A stretch of DNA of 31,065 bases from Bdellovibrionota bacterium (lineage in GTDB: Bacteria; Bdellovibrionota; Bacteriovoracia; Bacteriovoracales; Bacteriovoracaceae), in assembly GCA_030836365.1 (NCBI GenBank), contig JAURQB010000092.1:1-31065 (forward strand), written 5' to 3'. Positions 8,126 through 14,480 of the stretch are shown here, piece after piece. The translations under genes were made by a program, and so were the position numbers. A model generated the notes under the pieces. The model ran no database searches. It had not been told where the DNA came from and was given only the letters and a program-made list of their open reading frames with translations. Within the stretch, counting starts at the first letter, position 1. Each line of letters starts with the position of its first letter.

Positions 8126-8698
8126 ATGGCACCAAAGAAAAAAACAGCAAAGAAAAAAACAGCAAAGAAAAAAACAGCAAAGAAAAAAGTAGCAAAAAAA
8201 GCAGCGAAGAAAAAAGTAGCGAAAAAAACAGCGAAGAAAAAAGTAGCGAAGAAAAAAGTAGCGAAGAAAAAAGTAGCGAAGAAAACAGCGAAGAAAAAAG
8301 TAGCGAAGAAAGCAACGAAGAAAAAAACAGCGAAGAAAAAAGTAGCGAAGAAAGCAACGAAGAAAAAAACAGCAAAGAAAAAAGTAGCGAAGAAAGCAAC
8401 AAAGAAAAAAGTTGTAAAAAAGAAGCCAGTCAAGAAAAAAGCAGCTAAGAGAAAGCCTAATCCAGCATTTATGAAGCCACTTACTCCTTCAAGTGCTCTA
8501 GCCGAAGTTGTAGGAGCTAAAGCTCTTCCAAGAACTGAAGTTGTTAAAAAACTTTGGGCGTATATCAAAAAGCATAAGCTTCAAAACCCAAAAAACAAAA
8601 GAAACATTTTAGCCGATTCAAAGCTAAAAGCCGTTTTTGGGAAGAAAGAAGTAACAATGTTTGAAATGACTAAACTAGTTAGCAAGCATTTAAAATAA
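8126..8698 (+). CDS. Histone H1-like Lys/Ala-rich protein with C-terminal SWIB domain
   Basis: A 190-residue, extremely basic protein. Residues 1 to about 114 are almost only Lys, Ala, Thr and Val in AKKK(T/V) pentads, like the tails of histone H1 and bacterial H1-like DNA-binding proteins. Residues 115-190 form a SWIB/MDM2-type domain: FMKPLTPSSALAEVVG, then LPRTEVVKKLWAYIKKHKLQ, then NKRNILADSKLKAVFG and a final EMTKLVSKHLK. Eukaryotic SWIB domains occur in chromatin remodellers; bacterial ones occur in small proteins and in chlamydial topoisomerase fusions. DNA binding and nucleoid organisation are therefore the likely roles, with SWIB as protein-contact module. GGAGGAG at 8113-8119 gives strong initiation. 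It has its own candidate promoter and a strong terminator, suggesting a monocistronic, highly expressed gene. Confidence 0.9.
   Translation: MAPKKKTAKKKTAKKKTAKKKVAKKAAKKKVAKKTAKKKVAKKKVAKKKVAKKTAKKKVAKKATKKKTAKKKVAKKATKKKTAKKKVAKKATKKKVVKKKPVKKKAAKRKPNPAFMKPLTPSSALAEVVGAKALPRTEVVKKLWAYIKKHKLQNPKNKRNILADSKLKAVFGKKEVTMFEMTKLVSKHLK
8129..8425 (+). repeat. Tandem coding repeats in the Lys/Ala tail
   Basis: A purine-rich array with a 15-base unit of type GCRAAGAAAAAARYA (pentapeptide AKKK plus T or V). Inside it is a higher-order 42-base repeat whose copies begin at 8300, 8342 and 8384 with almost no base differences. The near identity of the 42-base copies points to recent slippage or unequal exchange, so length may vary between strains. 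Confidence 0.85.
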
Positions 8699-8725
8699 AA
8701 TAATAACTTATATTTTATTAAAGAG

Positions 8726-8754
8726 GGGCCACATTATTTGTGGCCCTTTTTTTT
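8726..8754 (+). terminator. Strong intrinsic terminator
   Basis: GGGCCACA (8726-8733), loop TTATT, TGTGGCCC (8739-8746), then eight Ts. This is a perfect 8-bp GC-rich stem with U-tract that ends the SWIB transcript. The minus-strand DUF952 gene has its stop codon in the T-run; read on that strand the hairpin is followed only by TCTTTAATA, so it may stop that transcript less efficiently. Confidence 0.9.
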
Positions 8755-9106
8755 AATCAATTAAATCGGTAGGAAGGGTGAATTTACCATCGATTGGTTT
8801 TAAAAAAAATGTTGCCTCGATAAAACTCATGTCGAGTTCTTTGTAATAGTGAGGAAATTTAATACCACTGTTAGGGGCCTCAAGCGGAGCCTCATAAGCA
8901 AGCTTGTCATCAAGTTTGCTTTCAGACACTCGCCATAAAATTAGCTCCTGGCACTCAGAGTAGAAGTTCGCAATGACTGTTTCTATTTGATCTGCTTTGC
9001 TAAAATGGATAAAGCCATCATCCTCTAAGCTTGTTGGCCGATAAATATTATTTCGAATGTTTTTATTTTTTTCATTGGGTGTTAGTACGTGAAAAATTTT
9101 GGCCAT
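8753..9106 (-). CDS. DUF952 family protein
   Basis: A 117-residue cytoplasmic protein that matches the DUF952 pattern: N-terminal IFHVLTP, then YRPTSLEDDGFIHFSKADQ (residues about 22-40), the LILWRVSESKL strand, an AYEAP acid, and FPHYYKEL near residue 84. Length (100-120) is as expected. The biochemical function of DUF952 is not established to my knowledge. The conserved Phe-Ile-His-Phe-Ser and Phe-Pro-His residues suggest a small ligand-binding or ADP-ribosyl-transferase-like pocket, which is only an inference. It follows the VanX-like gene by 3 bases and its GGAG lies inside the end of that gene, so the two are co-translated. Confidence 0.8.
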   Translation of the reverse strand: MAKIFHVLTPNEKNKNIRNNIYRPTSLEDDGFIHFSKADQIETVIANFYSECQELILWRVSESKLDDKLAYEAPLEAPNSGIKFPHYYKELDMSFIEATFFLKPIDGKFTLPTDLID

Positions 9107-9109
9107 AGT

Positions 9110-9850
9110 CTACTCCACAAAAAATTCATGATAGGTTGTTGGGTAATTATTTTGACGGTGGGAAAAATGCCACCATTCTCTTGAATAGTTTTTAAAGTTA
9201 TTTTTTTTCATGATCTTTACTAGGGTGCCTCGATTGTATTTTGCCTCATCAGAAATACTATTATTATCTGTATGAGAAAGCTCATCAAAACAATCATAAT
9301 GAGTGCCCATTTCAATAAGTCCTGCACGAATAGCATTTTCAGATAATGGAGTCTTGCAAGGGCCCAGTGGTAGGTTTTTTATTGCGTGAAAATCAGAACC
9401 CTTAACCATTATTCCTAAGTCAATTGTATTTCCCTTTGAGTGACCTGATTTACTTGCAATATAGCCTCTTGAAAATAATTCTGTTTTTGGAACGCTAGGG
9501 TAAAAAATGTGCTTCATTTTTATGTCGTTTATATTTTTCGCCCATTGGACAAAGTGGTTCACGGCCGCTTGAGGGCGATAGCAATCGTAAATAATGAGCT
9601 CAAGATTAAGACCTTTTAAATCTTCTTGAACAGATGCCAAGTCCTTGGCCACGTGGTCTTGCAGCAAGCATTTTGGTGAAATGTAACCTCGTATTTCTTC
9701 TCCGATAAAATTATTTTTTGAAAAGTAGCGAATGTCATGAACCACATCTGGAAGATATTTTCTGATATCGACGATGTCATCTGGCTTCCCCCCGACTAAA
9801 GTCGCATAAGCTTTTGGAATTAAGATGATTATTAGAATGATCCATCTCAT
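9110..9850 (-). CDS. VanX-like D-alanyl-D-alanine dipeptidase (peptidase M15D), exported
   Basis: A 246-residue zinc peptidase precursor. All VanX-type catalytic elements are present in order: the substrate-binding Arg in YDCYRP (Arg92), zinc ligands in SGHSKGNTIDL (His137 and Asp144), the MGTHYDCFD segment (181-189), and catalytic Glu225 with zinc ligand His228 in EWWHF. Residues 1-16 (MRWIILIIILIPKAYA) are a signal peptide, so it acts in the periplasm, unlike cytoplasmic vancomycin-resistance VanX. The expected reaction is hydrolysis of D-Ala-D-Ala, releasing D-Ala for reuse. In a predatory bacterium it could act on prey wall fragments; that is inference. It is the middle gene of a three-gene minus-strand unit (12 bases after the upstream gene, 3 before the downstream one). 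Confidence 0.9.
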   Translation of the reverse strand: MRWIILIIILIPKAYATLVGGKPDDIVDIRKYLPDVVHDIRYFSKNNFIGEEIRGYISPKCLLQDHVAKDLASVQEDLKGLNLELIIYDCYRPQAAVNHFVQWAKNINDIKMKHIFYPSVPKTELFSRGYIASKSGHSKGNTIDLGIMVKGSDFHAIKNLPLGPCKTPLSENAIRAGLIEMGTHYDCFDELSHTDNNSISDEAKYNRGTLVKIMKKNNFKNYSREWWHFSHRQNNYPTTYHEFFVE

Positions 9851-9862
9851 GGTCTTCTCTCT

Positions 9863-11029
9863 TTAAAATCGTAATACATTTTCAAGCTTTTTTGCTTTTG
9901 GGTGCTTCTTACCATATCTCTGTTTGAACAAGGTTAAGAAACGCTTGCAATGAATGGTTGGGTTACCATTAGGAAAATTTCGGTTTCCTGAATAATAATC
10001 TAAGCAACTTTGGGAATAATGTTTGACGTACTCTGGTAGGTTTTTTGCGACAAGGTTAAACAGTGTTTTTTCTCTCAATGGATCACTCAAGTTAAATATT
10101 TCATCAGGGAGTGGGTCTAGCGTTTGTAGTTTGTTAATTACTTTTTCTCGCTTCGTATAGTTTTCACCCATTTCTTTAATTGACTTCCACGCCAGATTAA
10201 AGATATCTCCATTAACTGGGTTTTTAAGTAAATAAATGGCGAGTAGTGTTTGAACCTCATCTTTTGGCAGGTATTCAGTTGCACTTAACCAATGGATGAC
10301 TTGTTCTCGGTCAATTGGTGAATGAAGTTGATTAAAATTTTTGACGAAATAATTTAAAACGGTGTTCAGGCAAGTCGGATGAAAATTATCCGCACTAAAG
10401 AGTTTAATTTCTTTTTGCGTGCGCGGAGTTGCATTGAAAGTTTTAAACCATGAAAAGATATAATTTTTCACATCTGGTTTTCGGCAAAGAAACTGTGCTC
10501 GCTCAGAAATAAATGCGTACTTCATAAAAGGAGAGATTACTTCTTGGCCCGTTATTTTATTTTCTAGTAACACGGAACCAAAGCTTGCAGGGATATCGGG
10601 AAGTTCGCGCTGCTTTGGTGTTTGCTTGAGTATTTCTTGCGCGATTTGTTGGCAGTTGGCTTTTGAATTTGAAAAACAGCTCTCTAAAAACCCTGTCATA
10701 AAATCTTTTCTCGCAAGTGCAAACACTTCACTATCTGCGACATTGCCAAGCTTCATTAGGCGCTCAATTTCATTTTTATTGTATTCGCCATACGCCTTTT
10801 GTCGGTTAACCTCATCAATAAACTGTTGGGCCATCTCTAATACTTGTGATTTCCAGCGCTCATCTCTTTCGGTTGGCCTGAGATCTTTGGCATGGGCGAG
10901 AAACTCGATGTGTTGTCTATTTTCAAATAGGATATCAAGGTCAGCTTTTGTGTAGAGAAGTGCAGGGGTGCGTGAATAGGCAGCAGACACCAAACAAATG
11001 AGTAGCAGGGAGGTATATTTTAATAACAT
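9863..11029 (-). CDS. Exported hypothetical protein
   Basis: A 388-residue precursor. The first 19 residues (MLLKYTSLLLICLVSAAYS) form a signal peptide. The mature part looks all-helical, with repeated amphipathic segments and six or more cysteines (CFSNSKANC, FLCRKP, PTCL, SCLDYY, IHCKRF) that could form disulfides in the periplasm. I recognise no domain; the helical repeats could be a HEAT/TPR-like scaffold, but the pattern is too weak to claim. It is the first gene of the unit with the VanX-like peptidase, which suggests a cell-wall-related role. It reads divergently from the URC operon with a 169-base shared upstream region. Confidence 0.75.
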   Translation of the reverse strand: MLLKYTSLLLICLVSAAYSRTPALLYTKADLDILFENRQHIEFLAHAKDLRPTERDERWKSQVLEMAQQFIDEVNRQKAYGEYNKNEIERLMKLGNVADSEVFALARKDFMTGFLESCFSNSKANCQQIAQEILKQTPKQRELPDIPASFGSVLLENKITGQEVISPFMKYAFISERAQFLCRKPDVKNYIFSWFKTFNATPRTQKEIKLFSADNFHPTCLNTVLNYFVKNFNQLHSPIDREQVIHWLSATEYLPKDEVQTLLAIYLLKNPVNGDIFNLAWKSIKEMGENYTKREKVINKLQTLDPLPDEIFNLSDPLREKTLFNLVAKNLPEYVKHYSQSCLDYYSGNRNFPNGNPTIHCKRFLTLFKQRYGKKHPKAKKLENVLRF

Positions 11030-11072
11030 TCGTCTTCCTTAACGAAATTTTATCCCCTCCATGATAGCTGAA

Positions 11073-11091
11073 TTTGACAATAGAAGTCAAA
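11073..11091. promoter_or_regulatory. Dyad TTTGAC-N7-GTCAAA between divergent operons
   Basis: Perfect 6-bp arms (11073-11078 and 11086-11091) flank 7 bases in the gap between the minus-strand unit and the URC operon. The left arm overlaps a TTGACA that could be a -35 element, although no well-spaced -10 follows. It is a candidate operator; no regulator is encoded next to it. Confidence 0.4.
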
Positions 11092-11134
11092 ATTTCGACT
11101 GCACTTAATTTTTTTAGCAATACCTTTAGTTTTA

Positions 11135-11163
11135 TCTAGGCAGCGGGAAATTAACTGCCTAGA
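11135..11163 (+). promoter_or_regulatory. Long dyad upstream of URC1
   Basis: TCTAGGCAG (11135-11143) and CTGCCTAGA (11155-11163) are perfect 9-bp arms around an 11-base spacer, ending 35 bases before the URC1 start. The stem is followed by no T-run. It could be a repressor operator or a hairpin in the 5' leader. A match this long is unlikely by chance in a 169-base gap. Confidence 0.55.
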
Positions 11164-11198
11164 ATCTATGACTTAAAAATATACGTTAGGAGTTTTCA

Positions 11199-12470
11199 AT
11201 GGATGAAAATAATTCTGGGCAAACCAAGTCAAGTAATGGACACATTGTCTTGACCTCTCACCGTGAACAAATTTTCTCGGAAACTGTCGATATTAACTGG
11301 GATGCCAAATCGCCTGCGGAGCGCGGGCCGATCATTGGAACTTTTACCGAAAATCAAAAACGAAATGCGATTGGTAGTCACAGTGGTAGTTATACTATTT
11401 ATCGCGCCCTATCTATCGCGAGTGGCCATTTTTCTAAAGATCATAAACCGGATCTTCATAATACGAACCCTACGGTTAACATTGGCCCTCATCCTTCATG
11501 GACAGAGCCCGGGAAGATTGTTTCTCTTGATCCGTGGGGAAGTAATGTAAATGAATTTTTTAAAAAAGATTTAGAGGCGGGCCTAGATGTTCGCCCAACA
11601 ATTGCCGTCACTCAAGCTCACTTAACGATACCAGAAGTTCAAGAATCCATTAAAAATGGAACGCTTAAACCTGATGGAAACTTTGTAAAAGAAAATGGGG
11701 AACTAAAAGTCACCAAAGTTGCACTAGAGCCTGTTTGGTATTTACCGGGAATTGCTGAGCGCTTAAAAATTAAGGAAGGCGAGCTTAGAAACATCATTTA
11801 TCAAGAAACAGGGGGAATGTTTCCCGAGCTAATCACACGCCCGGATTTAAAAATACTTCTTCCGCCAATTGGAAGTACGACGGCCTATATTTTTGGAGAC
11901 CCAAAAGATCTAGCGAATCCGGATGTTGAACTGACTTGCCGTGTTCATGATGAATGTAATGGTTCCGATGTTTTTGGTTCAGATATTTGTACGTGTCGAC
12001 CGTATCTTACCTACGGTATTGAGCAAGCGGCTGCAGCGGCCCAAAAAGGACAGGTTGGATTAATTGTTTACTTTAGAAAAGAGGGACGGGCGTTAGGTGA
12101 GGTGACAAAATTCCTTGTTTATAACGCAAGAAAACGCCAAGAAGGTGGCGATTCGCCAGAGACTTATTTTCAACGAACCGAGTGTGTTGCTGGTGTTCAA
12201 GATGCACGTTTTCAAGAACTCATGCCAGACGTGCTGCATTTCTTTGGCGTTAAGAAAATCCACCATCTCCATTCGATGAGTAATATGAAATATGACTCAA
12301 TTGTAGGTAGTGGTATTGAAGTGGTGAATCGACTAAGTATTCCAGGTCATCTGGTTCCAGAGGATGCTCAAGTGGAAATTCAGGCGAAAAAAGCGGCCGG
12401 ATATTTTACGGATGAGGATATAGACGATCAGAAATTCGCAGAAACGAGAGGCCGAAAATTAGAAGAGTAG
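11199..12470 (+). CDS. URC1: GTP cyclohydrolase II-like protein of the URC pyrimidine-degradation pathway
   Basis: A 423-residue protein, twice the size of riboflavin RibA. The C-terminal half has the GTP cyclohydrolase II core: zinc cysteines in DECNGSDVFGSDICTC (Cys253, Cys264, Cys266) and YFRKEGRALGE around Arg297. The usual TNNP motif is replaced by SMSNMKYD (359-366), and the N-terminal 220 residues are an extension (GSHSGSY, NIGPHPSW), both unlike plain RibA. Neighbouring URC4 and uracil phosphoribosyltransferase identify it as URC1. In the URC pathway described in Lachancea yeasts and some bacteria, uracil is converted via its ribonucleotide and then opened to ribosylurea; URC1 is thought to do the ring-opening step. 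ATG at 11199 has AGGAG upstream. No riboflavin genes are near, which supports the catabolic reading. Confidence 0.88.
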   Translation: MDENNSGQTKSSNGHIVLTSHREQIFSETVDINWDAKSPAERGPIIGTFTENQKRNAIGSHSGSYTIYRALSIASGHFSKDHKPDLHNTNPTVNIGPHPSWTEPGKIVSLDPWGSNVNEFFKKDLEAGLDVRPTIAVTQAHLTIPEVQESIKNGTLKPDGNFVKENGELKVTKVALEPVWYLPGIAERLKIKEGELRNIIYQETGGMFPELITRPDLKILLPPIGSTTAYIFGDPKDLANPDVELTCRVHDECNGSDVFGSDICTCRPYLTYGIEQAAAAAQKGQVGLIVYFRKEGRALGEVTKFLVYNARKRQEGGDSPETYFQRTECVAGVQDARFQELMPDVLHFFGVKKIHHLHSMSNMKYDSIVGSGIEVVNRLSIPGHLVPEDAQVEIQAKKAAGYFTDEDIDDQKFAETRGRKLEE

Positions 12471-12503
12471 GGGCCACACAAATAAACATGCCGGAGATAA
12501 AAA

Positions 12504-13736
12504 ATGGAATATAAGTTTTCCAAAGACGATATTGATTATCTTTTAAAACCTAAAGCGATCATGGATAAATCGTATCAAATTTTTCGTTATGCTGAAGAAG
12601 GAAATACTCACTTCAATATCAACCTTGAAAAAATAGCTGATGTGGGCGAGCTTGTTTTAGCGGTAACCAAAAATAATTACCCCACCTTTGATATTCCCTT
12701 TCATAGCCGATGGGGACATTTTAACTCAGAAAAATTAAATCGAGTGGATCAGCTTTCAGGAATGCTTCAGAGTTATGACGCAAAGGAAATTGGCCGTAGA
12801 AAGTTAGATTTGGTGATTACTTCTGTTTTACTTGATGCTGGTGCCGGAGATGACTGGCGCTTTACTGATCCCGAAACAAACGAAGTCATTGCGCGCTCTG
12901 AAGGTCTAGCGCTGGCAAGTTATCATCTCTTTTGTGGAGGATATTTAAGCGCCGATGCTAATGATCCCTTAAGAGTAGATGCAGAGGCATTGATTAATTT
13001 AAGTGAGTCCACTATTGCTCAAGTTTTTCAAGTGACAGATGAGAATCCTCTCGTGGGGTTGGCCGGCCGCACTCAATTGTTAAACAAATTGGGAGAAACT
13101 CTAAATAAGAAAAAAAGTATTTTTAAAGATGGCCGTCCAGGAAATTTAGTGGATTACTTTGAGAGTGCAACCGCACACGATGATGAACTACCGGCCGAAA
13201 ATGTTTTGTTGGCGGTTTTACTTGGTCTTGGGGAAATTTGGCCTGGGCGAATAAATTTAGGCGGAAAAAATATGGGCGACGTATGGGCATATTCTCCTTT
13301 TAAAAAAGGGGAGTCCATTAATGAACTCATACCGTTTCATAAGCTTTCTCAGTGGTTAACATATTCATTGATTGAACCGCTGATGGAGGTTGGTTTTAAG
13401 GTGACGAAAGTTGAGCAATTGACGGGATTGGCCGAATATCGAAATGGTGGTCTTTTTGTTGATGGGGGTGTCCTGTCATTAAAAAATCCAGAGAATTTAG
13501 AATTTGCCCACTCACCAGACAGTGAACTCGTCATTGAGTGGCGCGCGCTGACTTTAGTGATGATTGATAAAGTCGCCGAGTATGTGCGAAATAAACTGCA
13601 AAAAAGTGAAGTTGATTTTCCACTACCAAAAATATTAGAGGGCGGTACTTGGTGGGCCGGTCGAAAATTAGCGAAAGAAAAAAGGGCCGGTGGTGGGCCA
13701 CCGATTCAAATTAAAAGTGATGGAACTGTTTTTTAG
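12504..13736 (+). CDS. URC4 (DUF1688) uracil catabolism protein
   Basis: A 410-residue DUF1688/URC4 protein. Family landmarks visible are FDIPFHSRWGHF (62-73), VLLDAGAGDDWRF (108-120) and RSEGLALASYHLF (131-143), followed by NPLVGLAGR and a RPGNLVDYF segment. Length is typical. No signal peptide or membrane span. URC4 is needed for uracil use in the URC pathway, and it is usually taken to act after URC1 on ribosylurea-type intermediates, but the exact reaction is not firmly settled as far as I know. GGAG lies about 7 bases before the ATG. It follows URC1 by 33 bases and precedes upp by 35, an operon order seen for this pathway. Confidence 0.9.
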   Translation: MEYKFSKDDIDYLLKPKAIMDKSYQIFRYAEEGNTHFNINLEKIADVGELVLAVTKNNYPTFDIPFHSRWGHFNSEKLNRVDQLSGMLQSYDAKEIGRRKLDLVITSVLLDAGAGDDWRFTDPETNEVIARSEGLALASYHLFCGGYLSADANDPLRVDAEALINLSESTIAQVFQVTDENPLVGLAGRTQLLNKLGETLNKKKSIFKDGRPGNLVDYFESATAHDDELPAENVLLAVLLGLGEIWPGRINLGGKNMGDVWAYSPFKKGESINELIPFHKLSQWLTYSLIEPLMEVGFKVTKVEQLTGLAEYRNGGLFVDGGVLSLKNPENLEFAHSPDSELVIEWRALTLVMIDKVAEYVRNKLQKSEVDFPLPKILEGGTWWAGRKLAKEKRAGGGPPIQIKSDGTVF

Positions 13737-13771
13737 TAGGGCCTTGATGTCCATTTTTGAAGGAGTATTTT

Positions 13772-14398
13772 TTGGAAAATATAACTTGTATTAATCACCC
13801 CATTGTTAAGCATAAACTGAGCATGCTCAGAAATAAAAATACAAGCTCGAGGCACTTTCGAGGAGTGATGGCCGAACTAACTCGCTTAATTGGTTATGAA
13901 GCATCTCGGGAGCTCGAACTTCGGGAAGTCAATATCGAAACTCCTTTATGCTCCACCAAGGGTAATGAGTTAAACTCAACGCCGATTGTTGTCTCCATCA
14001 TGCGAGCGGGAAATGGAATGCTGGAGAGTATGCTCAATTTAATGCCGACGGCAAAGGCAGGCCACATTGGGATTTACCGGGATAAATTTATCAACTCGAC
14101 AGTTGAGTATTATTTTCGATTGCCTAAAGATCTAACAGGTAAAGATGTGTTTTTGCTCGACCCCATGATTGCGACAGGGGATACCGCTGTCGCGTGCTTA
14201 GAGCGGCTCAAGCAGTGTGGGGTTAGAAATATTACCTTGATCACGTTTTTGATTAGCGAAAATTCGGCCAAAAGAATCACGGAGCAATTTCCGGGCGTAC
14301 AAATATATTGCGCAGAGATTGAAAAAGAGTTAGATGAAAATGGATATTTAGTTCCTGGAATGGGAGATGTTGGAAGTCGCTTATACACGGATGCGTAG
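13772..14398 (+). CDS. upp: Uracil phosphoribosyltransferase
   Basis: A 208-residue enzyme that makes UMP from uracil and PRPP. The PRPP loop is DPMIATGDTA (residues 130-139); IMRAGNGML (76-84), GHIGIYRD (97-104) and C-terminal PGMGDVGSRLYT match the uracil-binding region. The start is TTG at 13772: AAGGAG sits 7 bases before it and the resulting length equals the standard enzyme. An in-frame TTG at 13757 would place that Shine-Dalgarno inside the gene. The family GDAGDR is here GDVGSR. In the URC pathway this step (FUR1 in yeast) is the entry reaction, so this copy is probably catabolic, though it can serve salvage too. No uracil permease is in the window. Confidence 0.92.
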   Translation: MENITCINHPIVKHKLSMLRNKNTSSRHFRGVMAELTRLIGYEASRELELREVNIETPLCSTKGNELNSTPIVVSIMRAGNGMLESMLNLMPTAKAGHIGIYRDKFINSTVEYYFRLPKDLTGKDVFLLDPMIATGDTAVACLERLKQCGVRNITLITFLISENSAKRITEQFPGVQIYCAEIEKELDENGYLVPGMGDVGSRLYTDA

Positions 14399-14480
14399 GT
14401 ATTTGGACTTGCTGGGGTTGGTGATTTAGGCCTTTGCTCGTTTTTGTTTTTTGGTGAGGGCCGATTTACAAGGATAAAAA

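Noticed and set aside
8073..8568. Long minus-strand frames opposite the SWIB gene, rich in Phe/Ala or Ser/Leu
   Set aside because: They are mirror images of the repetitive Lys/Ala coding array, with no ribosome-binding site and no sensible protein composition.
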